DNA from: Tubiluchus corallicola
Taxonomy: Eukaryota; Priapulida; Priapulimorpha; Priapulimorphida; Tubiluchidae
Length of the DNA stretch: 64,000 nucleotides
Assembly: GCA_030141605.1 (NCBI GenBank)
Contig: JAQGDQ010000067.1
Location: 556,001 to 620,000, forward strand
Direction of reading: 5' to 3'
Under the pieces are notes generated by a model that worked only from the letters and a program-made list of their open reading frames with translations, did no database searches and had not been told where the DNA came from. Position numbers and translations under genes: made by a program. Positions 25,201-35,770 of the stretch are shown piece after piece (position 1 is the first letter of the stretch; each line of letters opens with the position of its first letter).

Positions 25201-28200
25201 TTTTTTGTTGATCATGTTTCACATTATAGTACTAACAGTACTTTTTGCCAAATTTCCTACTTTGCAGACTACTGCATTTTATCACGACTCACTTCACATA
25301 TAATTTCATATTTATAAGAAAGAGACAGCCCCTTTCTCTTTTCGTTGCTCAATGATATGATTGTTATCTGACGTCTATATACGTTGCTGACCACATGTTA
25401 CAAAATCATTATAAATCTGCATGGCAGCCACTGAATGACTCATTGATTGTTTTTATGCAGTAGGTAAAATAACGTCTCCACATGCTGTATGCCCAACAAC
25501 ATTATCACATTATTATCAGGAATGGCAGGTTGTCGTGGTTAACTAAGTTTAAATTTCAAATAAAGATAAGTGCAAATCGAACTCAAATAATTAAACTTTT
25601 GCAGTGTAAAGTAAGAAAGAAATATCTTAATTACCCTAGATCATGATGTACCTCAATATGAGCCTAATCAGTTTAACATCGGATTAAGAGCAAACTGATT
25701 GTTGTTGGATGCAGTTGACATTATGGATTGCTACATTCACATTTAATTCATGAGTTGTCGCAAAAAAAGTAATGCAACTAAATTTAAAATGTTAAAAAAT
25801 TAAAAAAGCGTTGAAAAGTTTGACATTTTTAGGGAGCTAAAAACTCCATCATTGATTGGCAACCTCTCTGTCCCAGAATCGAAAAATTCTGGTCTTCTTC
25901 TTCTTGGTGATCTCCCACCAATTGGGAGGACGGTTCCACTTGTTGAGCAGCACTTTCCAAGTTCAAGTGAAAATGGTATGTTACATTTTTATTATTTAGT
26001 GTGAAATCAACATAAGCACCCTACACCTGTATTCAGCATTACAGTGAACTTTGAATCAAACTGAATAAATGCTCCAAGCAAAATAATCCCAAACATATTT
26101 TTAAAGGAAAGCCAGACCCAGCCAGAGTATAGCTCAAAATACTGAAAGAGAACGTACTAGTTTTTCAAAAGTGACTTACATGAAAGAATTGTTACCACAG
26201 ACATAATTTCATCTTCGTATGGCTAGTTCTTCGATGTTACATGCATGTCACCATTCACTAGTTTGACAGGCACTAGTGCCTGCATTATGTGGGTGTGTTG
26301 CGCAAAAACAGGTGCTGTACTTCTAACTTCGAAGGTGTTTGATTGTGATGTGGTACACACATTCGAGAGCTAATGCAGGAGCACAGTGGTAAACTTGAAA
26401 TTTGAATGTAAAACTTAAAATTGGCGAAGATTTTGTATATAACACTGAATGTTGTAGAGTAGCACTGTACACTAATTTTGGCTTTCACAAACATGTGCAG
26501 CACATGGAATTTTGTGTTGTTGATAATTTGGTTCATTTGTGATGTGACAGCTTAAAATTAAGTTTTTAACCTATTATATAATTTTCAGAAATTTTTAGCA
26601 TTATTATCGTTAAAATATATACTTTTCTCGTACTCCAAAATGGAGTAGGTTATGGGTGGGAAACTAACCTCAGTTTGCACAAAAGTGCATTTTCTGTTGA
26701 ACAGTTTGTAAGCCCTGTTTTCCGTTTTTTTTAGTAAACAGTATAAAAGTTGCAATGTCAGGTTACCTACAGTCTAGCCAGTCAGATTACCTCTTTTGAA
26801 TTTTTGATCTTGTATTCTCTAGTGTTTCTTGTAGTTTTTAGCTTTTTGGAATTTTTTTGTTAATTGTTATTAATTTTATAAGTAGTAATCCTTAATTAGT
26901 AGCCAGAAATTATATAGCTGCCTTGATTGTTTTACATGATTATGGCTTTGGTGAACTGATCACAGTTGTCGTACTATGATTCTACTATGGGATCAACTTT
27001 TTCAATATTAATGACTGAGTTTATTTGTGAAATAAAAGAAACGGGAGTTTTTTTGGGCAGGATTCATATTTTTTATCAACTCACTTGTTAGCTGAATTAA
27101 AGAATGAGGTTACATGACATGGTTTATTCTTCTGTTATTTCCATCCGATATTTCGTTACATTGCTTGAAACACATGCTTGTTTTATATTTTCTTAAATTT
27201 CTCATTCAGGTTATTGAACGTTTGCTTTTATTCATTATTTTGTTTAAAATTTTCTAGTCGAATTGAGCTCCAAGAGGCAATATGATAATCAAAAGGGCTT
27301 GGAGAAAATTGACAAGAAGATTAATGAGTTGGGTTTTGGTAAGTTGCAGATTAAAACTTATTTGTCTTAATTCGTAATTCTGACTGATACATGTATTTTT
27401 TAGAAACTAATTACTAAAAGTAAAATACAAAATGTGTCGATGTGATAAGAGAGCATTTTAGTCTTAACTAAGATTATTTTCTTTTACTAAGACAGTAAGT
27501 TGAAATTTTGAAGTTGCTGAAAACTGCACCAGGTTATCATTCAAATTTATGTGCCCTATTAATAGTTTTATTTACTAGTGAATTTTGACTGCTATACCTT
27601 TTTATGTTTGAAAGAACTAGGGTAAGATTTTTACCTTCATTATTTCTTAACAATAATAATGGTTGGGTAGCTGTAGTTCAAGCATTGTGTAATTCACCTA
27701 GCTATTTAAAGAAGTATAGTAGCATAATTTTTGCTCTTAATTAGCAAAGTTCAGCAATGCCCTGCCTAGACAGTAACTGGATGGATGACTGCCAGGAAAA
27801 CTACTATTGAGTGATTCCATCTGCCATCGGTTCATTTGGCTTTTTACCTCATTGAAGAAGCATAAAAGAAGGTGCATAAGTATTGTTTTAATGTACTTTA
27901 TAAAATTTAATGATATGTCCTTGTTTCTGACTTTGTAGAAACTTCTGGTGAAAATTTGTATGATGAGGACTTCTCACCCTTATCTACAAGCATTTCACAA
28001 AACTCTCAGAGCCAAAAAAGCCACTCTAAAAGTGAGAAAAGTGCACAGTCATCAAGTGCAAGGTTGAACTCTAGAAGTGAAAGTGAAGCATCTAGGAGTG
28101 CTCGGTCTCAAAGTAAAAAATCCAAGAACGGGTCCAAGGTTAAAAATTCTGCAAAAGAAGCTACAGCATCTATTGAAATAGAAGAAGAAATTGCCGAAGA

Positions 28201-28308
28201 AATTGATGAGCTAGATATGGATGATCTTTTCAACAGTGATATTGGAGTGAGTAACCGTAAATACTAACTAGTATCAAATCAAACTGGCTGTGGAAGGTAA
28301 GGCAAAAT

Positions 28309-28365
<57 letters not shown>

Positions 28366-28593
28366 TCTCCCTCCCTTTCTATCTATCTATTAATCAATCT
28401 ATCTATACACCTATTTATCTATATTGATGATTGAATTACTAGCATGTGAATGTGTAAGCTTTTAGTAGTTCAATTCTCATTTTTTTTATTGTTTCTAAAA
28501 TTTTAGATGGATGACCTTACAACTGATAAGACCATTTCACATCACAGTGGAATTGAAAATGCAGATTATATGGAAGATATAGCAATTGATTGA
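11475..28593 (+). CDS. CEP43: CEP43 (FGFR1OP/FOP) orthologue, centriolar protein, 12 exons, complete
   Basis: Exons: 11475-11561, 12227-12335, 13193-13278, 18113-18259, 19111-19183, 19745-19789, 20833-20937, 24508-24781, 25833-25975, 27258-27338, 27939-28246, 28507-28593. All introns are GT-AG and the sum is 1545 nt: 514 codons plus stop, against about 400 residues in human. The start EDDTELRDLVVQSLEN closely matches FOP (EEDTELRDLLVQTLEN). Residues about 66-94 form the LisH motif. Residues about 365-383 (LEKIDKKINELGF) match the FOP segment around SDKIGSLGLG, and the end (MDDLTTDK...ADYMEDIAID) matches the FOP C-terminus. FOP is known to dimerise through the N-terminal TOF/LisH region and to act at centrioles, satellites and the ciliary base. 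The extra length lies in the middle: acidic (exon 8) and Ser/Lys-rich (exon 11). A missed micro-exon is possible, but every phase is consistent. Confidence 0.9.
14690..18055 (+). mobile_element. LINE copy in CEP43 intron 3, with ORF1 end, endonuclease and RT part
   Basis: Bases 14700-15027 hold the ORF1 C-terminus (ends ACKRFYKP). The endonuclease region (15073-15760) reads LKSVDILFLQEHWLLDL, PYVGCAIFCDKTLKNIEP and WGGDLNLDFA, then SIDHFIVSF and NLSDHCPV; these are the usual motifs of APE endonucleases (QEHWL, GDxN, DHFxxS, DHxPV). The linker 16020-16450 includes IVPGWSDLVEPARNAALFWY. The RT (16600-17080) shows SGHQFGFKSGLL, HASKTFDKVNYCRLFRLL and SNGARQGAVLSPLLFGICID; the FADD box is absent, so the RT is deleted past that point. 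The 3' tail is near 18000-18055 (gtataaataaaataaatt). It is on the same strand as CEP43, and frameshifts and stops make it inactive. Confidence 0.85.
17081..17848. mobile_element. 768-bp inverted-repeat element inside the LINE, TA-flanked
   Basis: The left end reads TAGTAGGCGCCGCTTAATAG (17081). The right end read inverted from 17848 gives CAGTAGGCGCCACTTAATAG. Both continue with ACTCA, and further partial repeats of TTAATAGACTCA and TTGACTCA lie inside. TA lies directly outside each end (17079-17080 and 17849-17850). A TA target duplication with CAGT... ends fits a non-autonomous Tc1/mariner (pogo-like) element. It has no coding capacity. It interrupts the LINE reverse transcriptase region, so it inserted after the LINE did. 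Confidence 0.75.
18113..25975 (+). CDS. CEP43: CEP43 exons 4-9: variable linker and acidic block
   Basis: Exon 4 (18113-18259) has REKLSKSLDVE and FPVLSALLRKL, matching the FOP segment RENLARDLGI...GPLLLEVIRR. Exons 5-7 (19111-20937) encode a Ser/Lys/Asn-rich linker with no domain. Exon 8 (24508-24781) ends FEEALNDSFIDNHDDFFDDI, matching the FOP acidic patch GDSFFDDPIP. Exon 9 (25833-25975) includes LKTPSLIGNL and LLLLGDLPPIGRTVPLVEQ, the counterpart of the Leu/Ser-rich stretch before the FOP C-terminal region. Short exons with symmetrical phase 1 ends (6 and 7) could be skipped without a frame change. Confidence 0.8.
21640..22260. repeat. CpG-richer block in CEP43 intron 7, unclassified
   Basis: About 600 bp contain many CpG dinucleotides (TTTTCGAA, CTCGAGTG, GTCGCACA, CTCCGACGACAAG and others), unlike the CpG-poor DNA around it. 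Many short TTCGC/GCGA words recur on both strands. No long ORF has recognisable protein similarity. It may be a younger transposon copy with less CpG decay, or unmethylated regulatory DNA. Confidence 0.35.
22560..23020. repeat. Diverged direct repeat, period about 337 bp
   Basis: The stretch from about 22561 (ATTTAACTTTGCACTTATGT, CTCAAGACGGAAG, AAGATGG, TTGTCTATCCAATAAGGTG) recurs from about 22898 (ATTTAACTTTACCCTTATAT, CTCAAGTTAGAAG, AAGATGG, TTGTCTGTCCAATGAGGTG). The copies differ at many positions, so the duplication is old. A self-complementary stretch (aaaggcctacactaggcctg) lies just before at 22507. Confidence 0.6.
23221..23575. repeat. Degenerate tandem repeat, unit about 14-17 bp
   Basis: Variants of GTGGTGAACCATACCACTGG and GGCGAACTGTACTAGTGG recur about a dozen times in this stretch of CEP43 intron 7. 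The units vary in spacing and sequence. The words GAAC and CAAAC with TAGTGG or CACTGG are the common core. It is non-coding. Confidence 0.6.
27258..28593 (+). CDS. CEP43: CEP43 exons 10-12: C-terminal region
   Basis: Exon 10 (27258-27338) carries GLEKIDKKINELGF. Exon 11 (27939-28246, 103 codons) begins with YDEDFSPLSTSIS, resembling FOP DDYVDDFNSTS. It then has a long Ser/Lys/Arg-rich run and ends EIEEEIAEEIDELDMDDLF, matching FOP IGEEIEEDLSVEIDDIN. Exon 12 (28507-28593) gives MDDLTTDKTISHHSGIENAD and ends DYMEDIAID with a TGA. The Ser/Lys-rich insert is longer than in vertebrate FOP and looks like a phosphorylation-prone disordered linker (inference). Confidence 0.85.
28311..28384. repeat. 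(CT)n microsatellite
   Basis: About 25 CT units followed by CCCT/CTTT variants and then TATC-like repeats to about 28425. It sits in CEP43 intron 11, about 65 bp after the exon 11 donor and 120 bp before exon 12. A polypyrimidine run here could affect splice-acceptor use, but the real acceptor tract (tttctaaaattttag) is separate. Confidence 0.95.
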
Positions 28594-29400
28594 AGAAAAG
28601 TGATTAAGTAACTGTAAGCAACGGTTCGAGCAAAGACATGATTCTTATTGATTATTTTGTCCTATTTATTTGTTAATGAAATCGCGCTGTGTTTAATTTT
28701 GATAACTTCTGGTATGTTTTGTGTAGCTGTTGTATATTGCCAAACACATTATTTAGCATAATGATGTTGCTTTACATTTAAATTTTTCAGATTCTACAAA
28801 AATAATACATTATTTCTTTAGTGCATAAATGTGTGCATTTCTGTAATTGCTGTTCTTCCAATTGTTCTCCGTATATTTGAGCGTGTATCCATCCATTTAT
28901 TTCTACACTAATGAAGGTTTTGTAGCTCTGCCAGCAATGAAATCAGATATTTTGTCCACATGCAGTCCTGCTGTGAATTTTGACAGCTAACTCTGATAAG
29001 CTTAAAAGTAGCTTTACCTCAAGTGCTTATACTATGTAGGCAGATTAATGTATTAACTAATTATAATTATTCATTTTGCAGACTTTGTGTCAATTTTGTG
29101 ATTGAATTTTGTATCTACATTTAGATTTGTTTCTATAACTTCCTGAAATACACGAAGATAGTGTAATTTGAAAAATGTACAACAGTAGAATTTAAAAAAA
29201 ACAACTATGTAATTTAAAAATCATGATATCTGGCAGAATTTCAGATATCAAATTTCAAACAGAATCTGAACATTTTACTGAGTTGCTAATAAAATTATAC
29301 TATGTATAAGGAGAGTTGATAGATTTTTTTTTAATTCCAGAGTGTTTATGTCTGATCTAAGGCCGTGAAAATAAAGCAGAAGATTTCCTGATTTTGCATA
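28594..29400 (+). promoter_or_regulatory. CEP43 3' untranslated region with polyadenylation candidates
   Basis: After the stop at 28591-28593 the sequence is AT-rich and non-coding. Canonical AATAAA hexamers are found at 29288-29293 and 29370-29375. Either would give a 3'UTR of roughly 700-800 nt. Which one is used cannot be told from sequence. Confidence 0.4.
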
Positions 29401-30858
29401 AGTTCTTCTTTTTCATTTCTGTAATTAAAGTAATATGACAATACGATTAGCTATTATACGGCAATGAGTCAGTAATTGGACAAGACTTCTTATGCAATGG
29501 AGACAAAAAGTTCAATTTTTGGGGTTATTTTGGTGAAAAGGCTGACTAAGCAACTGGAAATGTGTGTCTGGTAGGTGACTGGATGAAGCCAATTGCTTAC
29601 AAGTGATGATCTACAACGTACAGAAAACAGAAAAATTAATATATACCTGATCATTAGACATATAGACTAAAACAGGGTAATACACATAATAAGCTTTTGC
29701 TAGAGGTACAAAAAACTAATAACAGTACAGAACAATTGTTTGTAACTATATACACTATAATTTCAACCAACCTAGAACATACTCCATTTTTTGCTATGGT
29801 CTTGCTTCAATACTTACTTAATGCAAACCATGTGTGCAAAATGCTATTAGCAGGTATTACATGTAATTCCTTAACAGGTTTGTGAAGATAACGATTAAAT
29901 GAAATAAATAAAAAGATTAGCCTAATAAAAGATTCCTCAAAACAAAATTTTTGCAACGTTGCACAAAAAGCTGAACTATGTGCATGCTAAAATTGAGCTT
30001 GACATCATCGCCACTACCATCATAGACATTAGAATCATCGCCATCGTCACAACTCGTAACGTTTGCACTAATTTTTATCGCGTCTATTAATGATAGCTGG
30101 AAAATTCCTTTAATCCCTCTTCACTGGAGTTTAATTCTGGACAATGTTGATGGCAGTGCTAGCAGCAATGCTGCGATGGTTGTACTGCACCATTGCCACC
30201 TGTCTTGCTGCCATCGTTATCGCCAGGGACCTGGAGAAGGTAACGGTTATGACATTGCTGCTGCTGTAGCTGAAGTTATTCACCGTTATTGCCGCTGTTA
30301 CAGTTGCTGTGTTAAGATTGCATAAGCTATTTGATCGTTAATACAACATTATCACTTACGTTAGAAAACTGAGGGATACATTGGCTTACAGTATTTAACA
30401 GGAAGTTAAAAACGATGTTCATCCCCTACTGTGTTACGTATCTTACACAAGCGATCTCTTGTTATAGGTGGTCTTTCTTATCGCCCAGTCTGTATTCCAA
30501 GAATTCATTTGCACTTGTTCTAAGTTTGGTCAGTGCTGTCATTTACTAAATATGCTGTTTTTAACATTTACAAAATATGCCTCAAACTGAAAATCATGTT
30601 TAAATTTTGCTAAGAATGATTATTTTGCTCATATTGTAGGAAGGTTCCTTAAATGAAATCACAATTAGAAGAGCAATATTGTTATCTAATATGAAAGCTA
30701 AATTGATATCCGACAGCAATTTCTTAAACGAATCATACCACGCCAAATTTAAAATCACTGCCGTATAGTTAGAGTTAATAATATGCTTGAAAAAACAAAC
30801 ATATAAACCAGTACTAAAATAAACGAAATAATACTTCTACTCGTCGAGCAACGTTCTA
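29401..30858. other. Intergenic DNA with an imperfect trinucleotide stretch
   Basis: No gene is recognised. Between about 30000 and 30310 there is an imperfect GCC/CAT/TTG-type trinucleotide-rich stretch (catcgccactaccatcatag, gttattgccgctgttacagt), a degenerate microsatellite. The rest is AT-rich with no feature seen. Confidence 0.45.
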
Positions 30859-30861
30859 GAA

Positions 30862-31165
30862 TTAAAAAAACAGGAGAGTCACGGAAGATTGGAGAAAAAA
30901 ATTAGGAGAGGAGCAGAGATGAGAATGAGATAGGAAGATAGAAGGAAAACACGCAGACTGGAAGAGGAGGAGGAGAGAAGTGGAATTTTAGAATACACTT
31001 TGTTTGTGTGAATAAGGACAGAAATCTAAAAAGGACAGGTGAGAGAAGAGCGGGAGAGGTTAGAATGGGAGGAGAACAAGGACGTGTGGACAGAGAGGAG
31101 ATGGCAGAGCAAAGAAGAGTGGGAAAGAAAAGAAAAACAAAGAGAAGAAAAAAGAAATGTCAGTA
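30862..31165. repeat. Polypurine (A/G-rich) tract
   Basis: About 300 bp are almost only A and G on the + strand, with AGGAGAG/GGAAGA-like words. The open frame across it (31008-31199, Arg/Lys/Glu-rich) comes from this composition and is not supported as a gene. Confidence 0.7.
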
Positions 31166-31299
31166 TGCTGTGTTTTATGTGATACCTCACCTAATCTAGA
31201 CTAAAGTCTTGTTTAGGCTATCGGGGTCCTCGATAACTCGTAATGAAAGTGAGTGAGTCTAGACAGATAGTTTAGTGTGATGCCGATGAAATGCAGCTT

Positions 31300-31494
31300 A
31301 CAAGTATGACCTTCCTTGTGTCAAAAGCATGACCTTTTTGTGTTACAGGTGCGACCGTTCTTGCGTCACAAATATGACCTTCTTGGGTTATAAGTATGAC
31401 CTTCTTTGTGTCAAAAGTATGACCTTTCTTGTGTCGCAAGTGCGGCCCTTCTTATGTCACAAGTATGACATTTCTTGGGTCATGAGCATCACTT
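31300..31494. repeat. Minisatellite, unit about 27 bp, about 7 copies
   Basis: Units resemble AAGTATGACCTTCTTTGTGT plus CAA(A/C). Seven or so copies with point changes and small length differences run head to tail. The unit contains TATGACC and TTGTGTCA words. It is intergenic. Confidence 0.8.
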
Positions 31495-31499
31495 TTTCT

Positions 31500-33170
31500 G
31501 AACCAACTTTCCCCAGTCGGGCTGGCGCGCTAAAGCGATTTTTTATCTATTCATTATTATTTTGTGTAGTTATTACTAAAACAGGTTTTCCAGTTTTATG
31601 GTCTGTAGACGAGTAACGCTACTATCAACACACTATACACGTTCTGATCTCATTACACTATAAGTTTGCAATAAAACAATTTCAGCAGAACTATAAGATC
31701 TTCCTAGAATTAATTGCGGAAAATTTGACCTTCAGACTAAACGTCTATAGTTCTCTTTTCTTGGTAATTGGAGTTTGGTCACTTGTTCAAGTTTTTATTT
31801 TTAATTTTGCCTCGACAATACAGGAGTCACAACTTTCGCTACTTCTAAAAGACTTGCAGTACATGCAGTTTTTCCACTTACAGGTTGGAGAGATGTTAAT
31901 TGTTAAACTGCATGCACGCAAAGAATATGAAAAATTACATTTTCTTCAAGCTTGATGCTTAAAAATGTCGAAAGATTCATAGAGTTATTAATTATGATAG
32001 TACGTACAGTATTTATTAGCCTATAGTAATAGGCACAGTATTCTCTTGTGTTGCAAATACTGGAGTACGATGCCGTTAATTACAGCTATGGTAGTGGGAC
32101 CAACATGTTTGTGTATCCAATTCTCTGTAATATATCTCTTGTTTAAAGGTGGTTTATGAGAGGAGTAAAGTTTGCAATTGCACTCTGTTTTTTGTAAAAA
32201 CGTACTGTAAGGAGTGCATTAATAGGTGAGCTAGTGGGCGTCTCTCCAACCTGTAAGTGAAACAAGTGCACGTAAGTGGCTAACTTGTGACCTGGCACTC
32301 CCTGTGTATTACCACTGTCATCGTGACACTGTGCAATGGCGGCTTTTCTCAAAGCAAGTGCGATCCGTGTAAACGGTAGCGGTATTACACAGGTAATTTA
32401 TCCCTAGGCACACAACAAAACTCTCTTCTTGCAACAAGGCGTGAGTATCAATTAAGTTCCGGGAAAACCGGTGGGAACTTGAGAACGATCGCCTGTTTTA
32501 CTTGCTAACGTTATTTTTAATATGGATAGGTTTACTGGAAAATTCTATTCAAGGTTAAGAATATTGTCCGTCGATATGGATTGTAGTTTAATTTATTTCA
32601 ACTGAAATTCATTCTCATATCTCCTAAAAGCTTAGCTGTACGTAACAATAATTATTATTAAGTCATTTGTCTGTAAAAAATTGGAAGCACATTGCAATTG
32701 TGACTTAGTTTTTGTCAATTTAAAATTACATATATTGGACTACAGCCGCATTATATGGGGAAAGACAGTTCATTATGTATATTTTGAAGGACGATATCTA
32801 CATGATAGCTATAAAGACCGTATTCTCGCTTATTTATGTATTTCGGTGTAATCGAGGAAAAGATTCTCTTACGTCATTGTCATTATCTAATGATTCTAGC
32901 AGAGTAGTAGTGTTTGCTACTTTCCAACTCAGTATTATAAAAGTATGGATAACCTCCCCGAGTACCTGACTACTGTGAGGTGGTAGTGTTACAGGCAATG
33001 CGCAAAATTTAGACATTTGATAAAATGTGCATTTCATATATTACCTATGAATTTCGAGAAATGTGTGAAATAAATGTTTTTGCTGCGGCATTCTCAAGTT
33101 TGGCTTTACTAGCTTTACTTGTTGTTTTATATAATAGCTAGAGTTCAAGTAAGCAAGTAAACTAATTGTT
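31500..33170. other. Intergenic DNA, short inverted repeat pair only
   Basis: A roughly 25-bp element (TTCCACTTACAGGTTGGAGA at 31873) recurs in inverted form near 32243 (TCTCTCCAACCTGTAAGTGA). The two may be remnants of one short repeat family. No coding exon is recognised in the remainder. Confidence 0.4.
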
Positions 33171-33174
33171 TTAT

Positions 33175-33540
33175 TGGTATCCTTTGGTATATTAGTATCA
33201 TTTTTAAATGATTCGCATTGTATCACACTACCATTTGCAGATGACTTCTGCCTAATCACACGGAACAAGAAAACCCACCAAAGAATCATAGGAAACATTC
33301 AAAAATGTTCTATTTGTTTGCGTTTAAAGCTCAAACCAAGTAAACGCAGATTTCTGTTTTATACAAAAGGGTCACCTGTTGAAATTAACTTTTCTGTAAC
33401 AGATACCAATATACAACTCATCTGTTTTTTATCATGACTGTGCGTTATATTGCCATGCTATATTGTTAATAATATGTTGTGTATACTTGTGTATGTGTAT
33501 GAGAAATGATGTTATTATTAAATTATGGAGAATGAATGAA
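33175..33540 (+). mobile_element. LINE reverse transcriptase fragment
   Basis: Bases 33222-33430 read LPFADDFCLITRNKKTHQRI then NIQKCSICLRLKLKPSKRR and a GSPVEINFSVTDTNIQ stretch. FADDF is the RT catalytic box, and the L(K/N)LKPxKCR block follows at the usual distance. The frame stops soon after, and flanking RT parts are missing. This belongs to a different LINE family from the CR1-like copies. Confidence 0.75.
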
Positions 33541-33689
33541 ACTAACCAAGTATGTAACAAATTATATAGTCATTAATATGTAACAGCCATTGAGTAATCA
33601 CTTTGTGTCGTTATGAAAGAAAAATGATAGCATAATGTAAGAGGTTTACGTAGGCCAATATAATGTTGGTCGATGATCGTGGTTTGAGG

Positions 33690-34015
33690 TGCCTAGATAT
33701 GGTCTAATTATTGGCTTCTTACTTTTCCAGATATGGGTCTGACTTCGGCTCGGTCTGGTCTGTGACCGGAGTGTCTGGGGTTTGGTGTCTTTGAAATCTG
33801 TTCTGTTCGAGGTGTGGTATGCTATCATCGGTGTCTACTATCTGGGCCCAGTCTGTCTATCAAAGATTTAGTCTGTGGTTGGTCTGTCTCGGCTCTTTCT
33901 GCCTGAAGTCTGGTCTATCTGAGATCTCGCATGTGGCTCGCCTGTCTGGCGTCTGGTTTGTCTGAGATTTGATCTGTTAGAGCCTGATCTAGCTAGGTTT
34001 GGGTTAACATAGGTA
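33690..34015. repeat. Degenerate GTCTG-rich tandem repeat
   Basis: Variants of GTCTGGTCTGTCTGAGATCT recur across about 320 bp with units of about 20-25 bp. Copies are diverged. No function is inferred. Confidence 0.65.
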
Positions 34016-34865
34016 TTGAGCCAGACGGAGGTTCTCTATAGGTTCTGAACAAAAAATATATTTATTTATTTAAAAATTTTGTATCATCACAACTGAAGTA
34101 TACAATACTCGTTTACAAGTTGATGATTACAATAAAACTAAATTGAATAAAACAGCAGACTAGATAAAAAGGAAATAATATAAAGGATATCACACTGTAA
34201 AATGTAATTCGATAGACTGCAATTTAGATTGCAATATGAAAGTTACGTTACAAAATACATTTCGATACAAAACACTAGTCGATACAAATCACACATAAAT
34301 ACAGAAAGAAGTGAAATTACACTGTAAAGTTATACGCAAAAACATTAACACTTCTCGAAGAAATGTTTCTAAATAGCCTTTTAAAACTGGCTAGATTAGA
34401 ATCTTTACGCAAATCTGTTAAGGTTGACTTCCTAAAAGAAGAGGCAGTGTATTTGCAACCTATGTTTGCCAAAATGGGTTTTAATTTTCGGTAAGTGCAA
34501 ACTGCGATGTGTTCACCAGTTTGTTTGTTAGAAAGAAAGGAACACAGTTATTTCTATATACATTTATAAAACAACATTTCTAAGTGAAAATGAAAGATAT
34601 GGCACATCGTAGCGCTAGGACATTTCTGAATCTACATATCAATTTTTAAGCGATATGAAGCCGTCGGATCGGTTTTTGAATTTGGAGAGGTGACACAGAA
34701 AACTCGTCGGCATACTGGTGTATTGCTTAAACGATAGTTGACCTTGGGTACTGAATCTGAAAACGTTATCTAGGTTGTATTTTTCAAAATAGCAGACTTG
34801 AAAAACTTTTGGCAGAAAAGATTTAGCCATCTTTCTATATTTTTCTCGCTACGATATAGACAACC
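34016..34865. other. Intergenic DNA, possible LINE-derived remnant
   Basis: Between 34350 and 34860 the minus strand gives scattered LINE-like readings (for example FEKYNLDNVFRFS), but too diverged to support a call. No host exon is recognised. Confidence 0.3.
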
Positions 34866-34867
34866 AC

Positions 34868-35095
34868 TGGTTGCTAACGATGGTTATCAGTTAACGTAGG
34901 TCCAAACACATTATGTCATGGTGACGGCCTGTGACAGCCAGGATGAACAAAATCCTGTCTCGTGCTTGTCGAAGAATCAGTGGTACCCTTTTTAAGTTTT
35001 TTGCAGGACTCGGCCGGGAGCTGAACCAGCGACCTCCCTGGTGGGAAGAGAACACGCTACCATATAGTTAGGTTGCATAGACGTATGACAAGAAT
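34868..35095 (-). mobile_element. tRNA-like SINE
   Basis: On the minus strand 35088-35008 reads AACCTAACTATATGGTAGCG (A-box-like), then GTGTTCTCTTCCCACCAGGG and GTCGCTGGTTCAGCTCCCGG (B-box-like GGTTCAGCTCC). The spacing is that of a tRNA head, and an unrelated body follows (to about 34870: CATCCTGGCTGTCACAGGCC). The weak acceptor pairing and attached body make it a tRNA-derived SINE, not a functional tRNA gene. Confidence 0.55.
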
Positions 35096-35770
35096 CATGA
35101 TTGATAATGGTGGGCTACTAGGACGCTTAAGCACGAAGTAGTGGCAGAACACGAAATTATGTTAAACCCGAACTATTTTCTGGATATTGTAGATTCGGAT
35201 ATGTAACGCCAAAGGCCTGAATGTTGAACTTGAACGTACCCCATTAAGTCACTAGCGATTTCCCCAGAGTGGCAAAAAGTTAAGTTTAGGGATAGGACAA
35301 TTACGTATAACTTCTTTCTCGATTAGTTATGCTCATTTTTTAATGGAAATGTTGTTATAATGTGCCTTAATTAAGATATATTGTTTTAGATGCTATCGCT
35401 TAATTTTGCGCATTCATTTTTGCCAATGTGACTTTTTTTCTGTTTTGCATAAGTAACACACGATGCTTGCCTCCTTAACGTTTTCACATTAACATTATTA
35501 CGGTACACTATAATTATCATTTTTGCCTACTACCATAGGAAATCTAGTTTTCCATACAGCGAAAACACATTCTACGTGTTAACATTGACTTTACTTTCAC
35601 TTTCAACGAACATATTTCAAACCTTTGCTGGCGTACCTCTTGTCAAATTAATGTTTTAAACAACTGCATCTTCACTAAATGTAAACTGTAAGATGGCTAT
35701 TTTGCACGCTTTCATATGTTCTAATTTCTACTATTGTTCATTAGTTTAGTATTTTTGCGCTGCAACGGAC
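35096..35770. other. Intergenic DNA with no recognised feature
   Basis: AT-rich sequence between the SINE and the LINE 3' fragment. No coding segment is supported, although the last part may be the decayed RT of that LINE. Confidence 0.35.

Noticed and set aside
31008-31199. Arg/Lys/Glu-rich open frame
   Set aside because: It is a consequence of the polypurine tract and matches no known protein.
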